64,000 nt of DNA from Verrucomicrobiia bacterium. GTDB taxonomy: Bacteria; Verrucomicrobiota; Verrucomicrobiia; Limisphaerales; CAIMTB01. Each line of letters opens with the position of its first letter. The stretch's first letter is position 1. The stretch is taken from contig JAHCBA010000027.1 in the NCBI GenBank assembly GCA_019634625.1, positions 1 through 64,000 on the forward strand. The letters are read 5' to 3'. A model generated the notes under the pieces. It ran no database searches. It worked only from the letters and a program-made list of their open reading frames with translations, and was not told where the DNA came from. Made by a program: the position numbers and the translations under genes. This document shows, in pieces, positions 18,694 to 25,673 of this stretch.

Positions 18694-19464
18694 TCACGGG
18701 CGCTGGTGGCTGAGAAGCCATTCGTAGAGGGCGGGGTTGTCGTAGGTTTCGGTCCACGAATCGTGTCCCGCCTCGGGATAGACGGTGAGTTTGGGCTGGT
18801 TGCCGATGCGGCGGTAGGCCTCGATCATCCGTTCCGATTCGGCGAGGGTGACGACGGTGTCCTTGGCGCCGTGGAAGGCCCAGATGGGGAGGCGGGCGAG
18901 GGCATCCCGTGCGGGACCGGCGGAGAGCCAGACGGGGATCGGGTCGCCACCGCCGCAGATGGGGACGATGGCGGCGAAGCGGTCGGGGGAGGCGGAGGCC
19001 CAGGCCCAGGTACCGAAGCCGCCCATGCTGAGGCCGGTGAGATACACGCGTTTGGGGTCCACGGCGTGGCTCTGGAGGAGGTCAGAGAGCATGGCATCGA
19101 GGGCGACGGTGTCCCAACGTTCGCCGGGCGGGCATTGGGGGGAGGCCACGATGAAGGGGAAGTCGGGGCGTTGCCCGACGATCTTCGGGGGGCCGTGGCG
19201 GGTGACGAGTTGGAGGTCGTGTCCTCGCTCGCCGGCGCCATGGAGGAAGATCATCAGGGGCCAGCGGCGGGCGCCATCGGCCTGGTAATCGCTGGGGAGG
19301 AAGAGGAGGTAGGGGACGGAGACCTGGCGGCGGATGGTGATTTCGATCCGCTGGGGATGCTGGCGTCCGGGGTTGAGTTCCGCGGCAGGCATAGGAGAAA
19401 CGTGGGTCAGCAGAAGGGCGAGAGGAAGGGCCCGGCGTGCAAGGAACCGAAGGAAGGCGGTCAT
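18694..19464 (-). CDS. Secreted alpha/beta-hydrolase (carboxylesterase/LpqC-like)
   Basis: 256 residues with an N-terminal signal (RRALPLALLLTHVSPMPAAE). The oxyanion motif FLHGAGERG, the nucleophile motif GLSMGG, an Asp in GAKDTVV and His in AGHDSW complete the triad. Related enzymes are phospholipase/carboxylesterases or feruloyl-esterase-like proteins that release acyl groups from polymers; the substrate here is unknown. It is divergent from aroK, with a 97-bp intergenic region containing a perfect dyad. Confidence 0.88.
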   Translation of the reverse strand: MTAFLRFLARRALPLALLLTHVSPMPAAELNPGRQHPQRIEITIRRQVSVPYLLFLPSDYQADGARRWPLMIFLHGAGERGHDLQLVTRHGPPKIVGQRPDFPFIVASPQCPPGERWDTVALDAMLSDLLQSHAVDPKRVYLTGLSMGGFGTWAWASASPDRFAAIVPICGGGDPIPVWLSAGPARDALARLPIWAFHGAKDTVVTLAESERMIEAYRRIGNQPKLTVYPEAGHDSWTETYDNPALYEWLLSHQRP

Positions 19465-19512
19465 GGGAGGCGGGCACCTTACGAAGAGTTCGGTGACCGG
19501 TCAACGGGGAGA

Positions 19513-19533
19513 CTTGGCAAAGCGATTGCCAAG
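19513..19533. promoter_or_regulatory. Dyad CTTGGCA-N7-TGCCAAG in a divergent promoter region
   Basis: Perfect 7-bp inverted repeat between the esterase and aroK. It could be an operator or an RNA hairpin; no regulator gene adjoins it. Confidence 0.4.
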
Positions 19534-19561
19534 GGTTGGTCGGGGATGGCAATGCAGGCGG

Positions 19562-20107
19562 ATGACGGAGCCGCGCGACATTCGGAATCTGGCCCTGGTG
19601 GGGTTCATGGGGTCGGGGAAGAGCACGGTGGGGCGGATGGTGGCGCGCCAGTTGGGACTGACGTTTGTGGATACCGACGAGGCGGTGGAGGCCCGGACAG
19701 GGAAGCGGATTTCGGCGATTTTCGAGACCGAGGGGGAGGCGGCCTTCCGGGCGTTGGAACGGGAGGCATTGGCGGAGTTGGTGGGTTGCGACGACCAGGT
19801 GATCGCGACGGGAGGCGGTCTGGTCTGTCAGCCGGGCAACCTGGACCTGCTGAAATCGCGATCGCTGGTGGTGTGTTTGTGGGCGTCGCCGGAGACCATC
19901 TGGGAGCGGGTGCGAAACCAGACGCATCGTCCGCTGCTGCGGGTGGAGGATCCTCAGGCGGAGATCCGGCGGCTGATCCACCTGCGATCGGGGGCTTACC
20001 GGCAGGCGGATGTACTGGTGAATTCCGGGCTGCGGAGCCTGAGGGAAGTGGCGACGCACGTGGCGCACCACTATCGGATGGCGCGGAGCAAAGGGGGTGG
20101 CGGGTGA
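19562..20107 (+). CDS. aroK: Shikimate kinase
   Basis: 181 residues starting MTEPRDIRNLALVGF. The P-loop GSGKST is at 17-22, followed by the shikimate-binding DTDEAVE, an arginine-rich FETEGEAAFRALE, ATGGGLV, and the lid region RPLL. It phosphorylates shikimate with ATP in the chorismate pathway. The stop codon overlaps the GTG start of queG (GTGA), implying translational coupling. No other aro gene is nearby. Confidence 0.95.
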   Translation: MTEPRDIRNLALVGFMGSGKSTVGRMVARQLGLTFVDTDEAVEARTGKRISAIFETEGEAAFRALEREALAELVGCDDQVIATGGGLVCQPGNLDLLKSRSLVVCLWASPETIWERVRNQTHRPLLRVEDPQAEIRRLIHLRSGAYRQADVLVNSGLRSLREVATHVAHHYRMARSKGGGG

Positions 20108-21147
20108 GGAACCGGCTTGTGAGGCGGGCGCTGGAACTGGGATTCGACGCCTGCGGGGTGAGCCGGGCGACGCCACCCGAATCGGCGGAACGCTATCGAT
20201 CCTGGCTGGCCGACGGTTGTCACGGGACGATGGGGTATCTCGAGAGGACGGCGGAGAAGCGGGAGGATCCGGGGCGGGTGCTGGAGGGAGTACGATCAGT
20301 GGTGGTGCTGGCGGCCTCGTACCATGCCAGCGGGTGGCTGGGGGAGGAACCCGGGAAGGTGGGGCGCGGCGTGGTGGCCCGGTATGCGCGGCACGACGAC
20401 TACCACGAGGTGCTGGCATCTCGATTGAAGGTATTGGCGGAGGAGGTGAACCGGTGGGGCGGGGAGGGGACGCGGTCGCTCTGGTACGTCGATACGGGGC
20501 CGATCCTGGAGCGGGACGTGGCCCAGCGGGCGGGGGTGGGGTTCATCGGGAAGCATACCAATCTGATTGGGCGCCGGATGGGCAATTGGATCTTCCTGGC
20601 GGAGATCCTGACCACGGCGGTCATCGAGGAGGATGCGCCGGAGCGCAACCAGTGCGGGAATTGCGAGCGCTGCCTGACGGCGTGCCCGACGGGGGCGATC
20701 ACGGAGCCGTTCCGGCTGGATGCCCGGCGATGCATTTCCTACCTGACGATCGAGCTCAAGGGTTCCATCCCGGAAGGCTTGAGGCCGGCCGTGGGGAACC
20801 GGATTTTCGGGTGTGACGACTGCCTGGCGGCCTGTCCGTGGAATCGGTTTGCGGTGGAGGGGCGATTGATGGCGGGGCATCGGCGGGCGGACTTCCATCA
20901 ACCGGAACTGGTGGAGTGGCTGGCTCTGGATGACGCGGCCTTTCGAGCGAGGTTTGCGGGGACGCCGATGCTTCGGGTCAAGCGGCGTGGCCTGCTCCGG
21001 AACGTGTGCGTGGCCCTGGGGAACACCGGGAGCCCGGCGGAGATTCCGGCCTTGGAGCGGGCGGCATCGGACCCGGAGCCGCTGGTGGCAGAGCACGCGC
21101 GCTGGGCAATCGACCAGATCCGTCGGCGGATGGAGGCGCGGGTGTAG
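20104..21147 (+). CDS. queG: Epoxyqueuosine reductase
   Basis: 347 residues, with the GTG start overlapping the aroK stop. It contains the cobalamin-binding DUF1730 part (VVVLAASYHASG, DTGPILERDVA, GVGFIGKHTNLI) and two clusters CGNCERCLTACPTGAI and CDDCLAACPWNRF for two [4Fe-4S] centres. A HEAT-like helical tail follows (GLLRNVCVALGNTG, EHARWAIDQIRR). It reduces epoxyqueuosine to queuosine in the tRNA wobble position. Confidence 0.95.
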   Translation: MRNRLVRRALELGFDACGVSRATPPESAERYRSWLADGCHGTMGYLERTAEKREDPGRVLEGVRSVVVLAASYHASGWLGEEPGKVGRGVVARYARHDDYHEVLASRLKVLAEEVNRWGGEGTRSLWYVDTGPILERDVAQRAGVGFIGKHTNLIGRRMGNWIFLAEILTTAVIEEDAPERNQCGNCERCLTACPTGAITEPFRLDARRCISYLTIELKGSIPEGLRPAVGNRIFGCDDCLAACPWNRFAVEGRLMAGHRRADFHQPELVEWLALDDAAFRARFAGTPMLRVKRRGLLRNVCVALGNTGSPAEIPALERAASDPEPLVAEHARWAIDQIRRRMEARV

Positions 21148-21200
21148 GCGGGATTGGCCGGGCGCCCTTCCGAGAAGGGCATGGAGACTGGATGGAGCGA

Positions 21201-21848
21201 CTATTCGAGGCCCTTGGGCGGGTTCAGCACGGTGGCGGCGAGGATGGCTTGACGGACGGTTTTGGGGGATTGGAAGAGGGCGTTCACCAGGGCTGCAGGC
21301 GCTTCTCCAACAGCCGGGCGGCGGGGCGAAAGGGGCGGGGCGACCCGGGGAGCGGGACGGTGAGGGTGAGTGGAGGACGACCGGTTCCGGGGAGTGCGCG
21401 CGGATGAACCGCGTGTCGTGGTGACGGTCCGTGCATGGACGGGCGGCGTAGAGGCCGGCCCGGTCACCGGATAATCCCGACCCGGGGTTGCAGGGTGTGG
21501 AACCAAGGCGGGAGCCGGGACGGGTGGGGGAACAGGTGCAGCCGGCTCCAGTACAGGGGGAGGGGGCTCCTGGCGGAGGCCCTCTCCTTCGAGCAGGCGG
21601 CGCAGTTGTTCCTGCCAGGATTCCACCGGCGGCGGTGGCGGCACTTCGGGACTGCTGGAGAGGGTCCCGGCGTGCGGGTCGCGCCGGAGTTCCGTTGGCG
21701 GTTCGTCAAGGAACTCCGGCTCGGGTTCGACGTCCAGGCCCCGTTTCTCGCGGGAACGTTTCTGGAGGTACTGGGCAATGCCGGTGATGAGGAAGAACAG
21801 CAGTGCGGCCAGGATCTCGTACCATTCCGGTGCGGCGAACAGGGGCAT
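21201..21848 (-). CDS. Conserved membrane-anchored hypothetical protein, proline-rich
   Basis: 215 residues. One N-terminal membrane segment (EILAALLFFLITGIAQYL) is followed by a charged stretch, a long Pro-rich low-complexity region and a short conserved-looking C terminus VRQAILAATVLNPPKGLE. From memory, similar C-terminal motifs (ILGPP-like) recur in verrucomicrobial and planctomycetal proteins next to floA. It follows floA on the same strand with a 38-bp gap and may act with the FloA/NfeD membrane system. The function is unknown. Confidence 0.75.
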   Translation of the reverse strand: MPLFAAPEWYEILAALLFFLITGIAQYLQKRSREKRGLDVEPEPEFLDEPPTELRRDPHAGTLSSSPEVPPPPPVESWQEQLRRLLEGEGLRQEPPPPVLEPAAPVPPPVPAPALVPHPATPGRDYPVTGPASTPPVHARTVTTTRGSSARTPRNRSSSTHPHRPAPRVAPPLSPRRPAVGEAPAALVNALFQSPKTVRQAILAATVLNPPKGLE

Positions 21849-21886
21849 GGGCGGTGTGGGCGAAGCGGCGCCTCAATGGGGCCGGA

Positions 21887-22948
21887 TCAGATCTTGGCGT
21901 CCTGGGCGGCGGAGGAGGTCGGCCCGGCGATGGACTCACGCATGGTGGTGTCGGCCTGGACGTTCTTCATCCGGTAATAGTCCATGATGCCGAGATTGCC
22001 GGCCCGGAACGCCTCGGCCATGGCCAGGGGCACCTGGGCCTCGGCCTCGACGACACGGGCGCGCATTTCGGCGACGCGGGCGAGCATCTCCTGCTCCTGG
22101 GCGACGGCGTTGGCGCGGCGGACTTCGGCCTCGGCCTGGGCCTTGAGCTTGTTGGCTTCCGCCTGTTCGGACTGGAGTTTGGCCCCGATGTTCTCGCCGA
22201 TGTCGATGTCGGCGATGTCGATGGAAAGGATCTCGAAGGCCGTGTTGGAATCGAGGGCCTTGCTCAGGACCGTGTTGGAGATGCGGTCCGGGTTTTCGAG
22301 GACGTCCTTGTAGGTGGTGCTGGAGCCGATGGTGGTGACGATGCCCTCGCCGACGCGGGCAACGATGGTGTCCTCGGTGGCACCTCCAACGAAACGTTCG
22401 AGGTTGGTACGGACGGTGACGCGGGCCTTGACCTTGACGGCGATGCCGTCTTTGGCGACGGCGTCGATGGTGTTCTTGCCGGAATTCGGGTTGGGGCAGT
22501 CGATGACACGGGGGTTGATCGAGGTTTTGACGGCCTCGATGACGTTCTTGCCGGTGCCCTTGGTGGCGAGGTCGATGGCGCAACCGCGGTCGAAGTCGAG
22601 GTGAATGCCCGCCTTCTGGGCATTGATCAGGGCCTGGATGACCATCATGACGTTGCCGCCGGCGAGGTAATGGGTGGAGAGGTCGTCAATGGCGACCTTG
22701 CGATCGCCGCTGGATTCGTCACGGACGCGGAGGCCGGACTTGATGGCATTGATGCGGGCATCGACGACCATGCCGACGGGGACTTTCCGGAGCTTCAGGG
22801 AGATCAGTTCCATGAAACCGACCGGGGCGCCGGACGACCAGGCGCGGATCCAGATGGCGCCGAAGTTGAGGAGGACGAGGATGACGACTAAGCCGACAAT
22901 GGCCAGCAGGCCAAGCAGACCGACTGTGATGAGTTCTCCGAGGGGCAT
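21887..22948 (-). CDS. floA: Flotillin-like protein FloA
   Basis: 353 residues. A hydrophobic N-terminal hairpin (about 8-38) is followed by the FloA core ([55 protein letters not shown]) and a coiled-coil rich in Ala, Glu and Gln ([20 protein letters not shown]). FloA oligomerises in the membrane and organises functional microdomains. The gene follows nfeD by 38 bp, and this pair is common. Confidence 0.95.
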   Translation of the reverse strand: MPLGELITVGLLGLLAIVGLVVILVLLNFGAIWIRAWSSGAPVGFMELISLKLRKVPVGMVVDARINAIKSGLRVRDESSGDRKVAIDDLSTHYLAGGNVMMVIQALINAQKAGIHLDFDRGCAIDLATKGTGKNVIEAVKTSINPRVIDCPNPNSGKNTIDAVAKDGIAVKVKARVTVRTNLERFVGGATEDTIVARVGEGIVTTIGSSTTYKDVLENPDRISNTVLSKALDSNTAFEILSIDIADIDIGENIGAKLQSEQAEANKLKAQAEAEVRRANAVAQEQEMLARVAEMRARVVEAEAQVPLAMAEAFRAGNLGIMDYYRMKNVQADTTMRESIAGPTSSAAQDAKI

Positions 22949-22986
22949 GGTGATGTTCCGAGGGTTTCCCGAGATGTTGGACCGAA

Positions 22987-23448
22987 TCAGTCTTCCGTCG
23001 CGCGCACGACCACGCGCATCCCTTCCACGGCGACGACACGGAGGGGAGAACCGCGCTGCACCATGGCGCCTTCCGTCACCACGTCAACCCGCTGGCCGTC
23101 GATCAAGGCGGTGCCGGACGGCCGGAGCGGGGTGAGGGCAGTGCCGGTCTTGTGCAGCAGTTGGGGGCGCTCGGTCCGAATCTCTCCGACCTCCCCGGCC
23201 GACACAAAGCGGCGGCCAAGGCGGCTGTTGGGGAAGTAGCGGAACCAGGCGAAGACTCCGACGCTGAAGAGTCCGGTGACGGCGACAAGGGTGAAGTTCC
23301 CGGCGGGGACGCCGAGGTCGCGGTAAGCGACGACCACGGCACCGATCAGGCAAATCACCCCCAGGCTGCCGGCGATCAATCCGGGCAGGACAGTCTCCAA
23401 GGCCAGCAGGACGAGACCAGCGACCAGGAGGGTGATGACCAGCGCCAT
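22987..23448 (-). CDS. NfeD-family membrane protein
   Basis: 153 residues. Several hydrophobic segments in the first ~95 residues are followed by a soluble OB-fold-like C-terminal domain ([18 protein letters not shown] through [11 protein letters not shown]). It lacks a ClpP-like protease domain, so it is the short NfeD form (NfeD1b-type) that partners flotillins. It is the first gene of nfeD-floA-hypothetical. Confidence 0.9.
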   Translation of the reverse strand: MALVITLLVAGLVLLALETVLPGLIAGSLGVICLIGAVVVAYRDLGVPAGNFTLVAVTGLFSVGVFAWFRYFPNSRLGRRFVSAGEVGEIRTERPQLLHKTGTALTPLRPSGTALIDGQRVDVVTEGAMVQRGSPLRVVAVEGMRVVVRATED

Positions 23449-23666
23449 GGGGGAAGGCTAGCAGGAGGGCGGGTCCGACCGCCAGCGGTCTCTTGCGGGG
23501 AATTCGGCGTCTGCACGGCAATCGCGGAGACGGGAGGAGTTGGCTGTGGTGTTGATTTCGCAATCGATCGGCAGAGGTGAACTCCCTGGGCTACATGAAG
23601 CGGGACTAAACACTCGAAGACTGAGGCAATGCCCCGACCAGCACACCACGGCCTCTGAGGCGCCAT

Positions 23667-24647
23667 CTACCCCACCGCATCCACACGGAGATCGCGCAAC
23701 ACGGCAACTCCTGGAATCGGGGCGCCTCGAATGATCCGTGCGCCGCTCTTGCGTCGCTTGCCGAACTTGTCCCGGTGCCGCTCCCACATCTGGTCCACGA
23801 ACTCCTTCGAGCCCAGGAACACCCCGTCGGTCATGTGCCGGATCCGTAGGCGCAGGATCTGGCCCAGCGGCAGTTGACCGCCCCGCGCCAGTTCCGCCCG
23901 GATCGCCTCCGGATCCAGCACCCGCTTGTCGCTCCGCCCTGACGTCCCGCCAATCACGTAAAGCGCCAGGCGATATTCTGCTGACGCTGTGCTCCAGTCG
24001 GCTGCGCCCAGAAAGCCCATGATTCCGCGGCGGATGACCTTGTCGCCGGTGAGGGCGGCGGCGTAGCCGCAGAAGCGGTAGTCCTTGGGATCGTTGACCA
24101 GTCCGGCGCGGACGGGGTTGAGGTCGATGTAGGCGGCGATGGCGCGGAGGGTGCTGGGGCAGTCCTCCACCAGGACACTGCGGAAGCGTTCGCCCCAGAG
24201 GTAGCCGGTACGGTCATGACGGCGGTTGTACCAGCGGGAGAAGCGTTGCTTGAACTCCTGGAGGAAGACGGAGAGGTCGGCGATTCGGGAGAGGACCGCC
24301 TGGCGGATGTCGTCGGGGATGGGCTGGCCCCTGTTGAGGGCGGCGCGGGCGAGGGTGGGGAGGGTGGCCTTTGGGCCGTAGAAGTCCTCGAGTTTGGCGA
24401 GGATGACGTCGTCCGGGAGGGAGTCTGGTAGGGGTTTGGGCGGGACGCGGATGAGGAGGTGGAAGTGGTTGGACATCATGCAGAAGGTGATGATGTCGAT
24501 GTCGCAGAAGCGAGCGAGGTGGTGGAGGATATTGAGGAGTTGGTGTTTGGCGGAATCGTCGAGGAGAGGAAGGCGACCGGCGACGCGGGACATGCAGTGA
24601 TAGACCGCCGGGAGGGAGGGATCGGCCTTGATGCGGGGGATTCTCAT
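23667..24647 (-). CDS. Y1 (IS200-like/REP-associated) transposase, full length
   Basis: 326 residues starting MRIPRIKADPSLPAVYHCMS. The HUH motif NHFHLL and a tyrosine in FKQRFSRWYNRRHDRTGYLW indicate the single-strand nickase core (first ~200 residues). The C-terminal part (LGQILRLRIRHMTDGVFLGS) is an added DNA-binding-like segment typical of transposases found singly in genomes. No insertion-sequence ends were found, so it is probably a RAYT-type domesticated or solitary copy. An AT-rich repeat and a hairpin lie ~110 bp upstream of its start. Confidence 0.9.
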   Translation of the reverse strand: MRIPRIKADPSLPAVYHCMSRVAGRLPLLDDSAKHQLLNILHHLARFCDIDIITFCMMSNHFHLLIRVPPKPLPDSLPDDVILAKLEDFYGPKATLPTLARAALNRGQPIPDDIRQAVLSRIADLSVFLQEFKQRFSRWYNRRHDRTGYLWGERFRSVLVEDCPSTLRAIAAYIDLNPVRAGLVNDPKDYRFCGYAAALTGDKVIRRGIMGFLGAADWSTASAEYRLALYVIGGTSGRSDKRVLDPEAIRAELARGGQLPLGQILRLRIRHMTDGVFLGSKEFVDQMWERHRDKFGKRRKSGARIIRGAPIPGVAVLRDLRVDAVG

Positions 24648-24754
24648 TGGGGTGGGGGTATGAGGGGTATCAGGGGTGGCAGTGATGTGGGAGAGGCGGG
24701 TGCAGGTGAACGGAATGGTGAGGCAGAGGATGAGCCATGGAGTTGGAGGAGGCA

Positions 24755-24799
24755 ATAATAAAGCGCCTGACCCACTATAAAAGTCGCGCTCGGCGACTT
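24755..24799. repeat. AT-rich dispersed element with adjoining hairpin
   Basis: CAATAATAAAGCGCCTGACC then ACTATAA, a diverged unit of the AT-rich family, directly followed by a 7-bp hairpin (AAGTCGC, GCTCG loop, GCGACTT at 24781-24799). It lies between the divergently transcribed transposase and YihX-like gene. Confidence 0.5.
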
Positions 24800-24813
24800 T
24801 GGCGGTCGCCGTT

Positions 24814-24826
24814 GGGGGGGGGGGGG
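24814..24826. repeat. Poly-G tract (13 G)
   Basis: Thirteen consecutive G residues in the leader of the YihX-like gene, 51 bp before its ATG. Tracts this long are prone to length change by slippage. Confidence 0.9.
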
Positions 24827-24877
24827 AACTGCAGGCATTCGCGGGTCCGGGCTTGGCAAGGGGAAGGAGGATGCCGC

Positions 24878-25507
24878 ATGTCTGGGCGGATGATGGCGCG
24901 ACGACCTGCGGCGGTGGTGTTCGATCTGGGGCGGGTGCTGCTGGATTTCGATTACGGGCTGGTGGTGGGGCGGGTGGCAGCGAAGGCCGCGACCGGGACG
25001 GCGGAATTGCAGCGGATCTTTCTCGAATCGCCGCTGCTTCCCGCCTACGAGCGGGGCGAACTGAGTTCGGAGGGATTCTATGAGGCAGTGCGGGAGGCGA
25101 CAGGGTTCCGGGGCGACTATCCGGAGTTCGCCGGGTACTTCGCCGACATTTTTTCGGAGATTCCGCCGATGGTGGCGCTGCACGAGGTCCTGCGGGCCAG
25201 CGGTGTGCCAACCTTCATTTTCTCGAACACGAATGCCCTGGCCATCGAGCATATCCGCCGAAACTTCCCGTTCTTCGGGCGCTTCGACGGTTATGTGCTG
25301 TCGTATGAGCACGGGTCGATGAAGCCCAGCGCGCCGCTGTACGAGGTGGTGGAACGACTGACCGGGCGATCGGGAGCGGATCTGCTCTACCTCGACGATA
25401 TGGCGGAGAATGTGGCGGCGGGACGTGACCGCGGCTGGCAGGCGATCCACCACGTGAACCCAGCGGATTCGCGATCCCGGGTGGCGGCGACAGGACTGCT
25501 GGGGTGA
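24878..25507 (+). CDS. HAD-superfamily phosphatase, YihX-like
   Basis: 209 residues. The start is fixed by AGGAGG seven nt upstream of the ATG. Motif I is VFDLGRVLLDFD, with Gly at the usual second-Asp position, as in E. coli YihX (alpha-D-glucose-1-phosphate phosphatase, FDLGNV). Other motifs are FIFSNTNALAIEH, MKPSAPLY and LYLDDMAENVAAG. A sugar-phosphate phosphatase role is likely. The leader contains the 13-G tract and an AT-rich element. It converges on topB across a heptamer array and a long hairpin. Confidence 0.88.
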   Translation: MSGRMMARRPAAVVFDLGRVLLDFDYGLVVGRVAAKAATGTAELQRIFLESPLLPAYERGELSSEGFYEAVREATGFRGDYPEFAGYFADIFSEIPPMVALHEVLRASGVPTFIFSNTNALAIEHIRRNFPFFGRFDGYVLSYEHGSMKPSAPLYEVVERLTGRSGADLLYLDDMAENVAAGRDRGWQAIHHVNPADSRSRVAATGLLG

Positions 25508-25515
25508 GGGTTGAG

Positions 25516-25585
25516 GACTGAAGACTGAGACCTGAGGCCTGAAGCCTGAAGCCTGAAACCTGAAACCTGAAACCTGAAACCTGAA
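25516..25585. repeat. Tandem heptamer array 2 (10 units)
   Basis: Ten uninterrupted 7-bp units: GACTGAA, GACTGAG, ACCTGAG, three GCCTGAA and four ACCTGAA. Degenerate units (AACCTGA, AGGCTGA twice) continue beyond the hairpin to about 25667. Confidence 0.95.
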
Positions 25586-25594
25586 ACGACTTAA

Positions 25595-25631
25595 GACTTT
25601 TCGTTGCGCTGCCGCAGCGCGACGAAAAGTC
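25595..25631. terminator. Long stem-loop between convergent genes
   Basis: Arms GACTTTTCGTTGCGC and GCGCGACGAAAAGTC form a 15-bp stem (one G-T wobble position) with a 7-nt loop. It sits between the convergent YihX-like gene and topB inside the heptamer array, so it may end transcription in both directions, though there is no clear T-run. It could instead be a REP-like element. Confidence 0.55.
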
Positions 25632-25673
25632 GGGTTGAACTGAACCTGAAGGCTGAAGGCTGAAGGGGCGGGG

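Noticed and set aside
23449-23666. Small gene between nfeD and the transposase
   Set aside because: No start with a ribosome site and no coding-like composition in the 218 bp.
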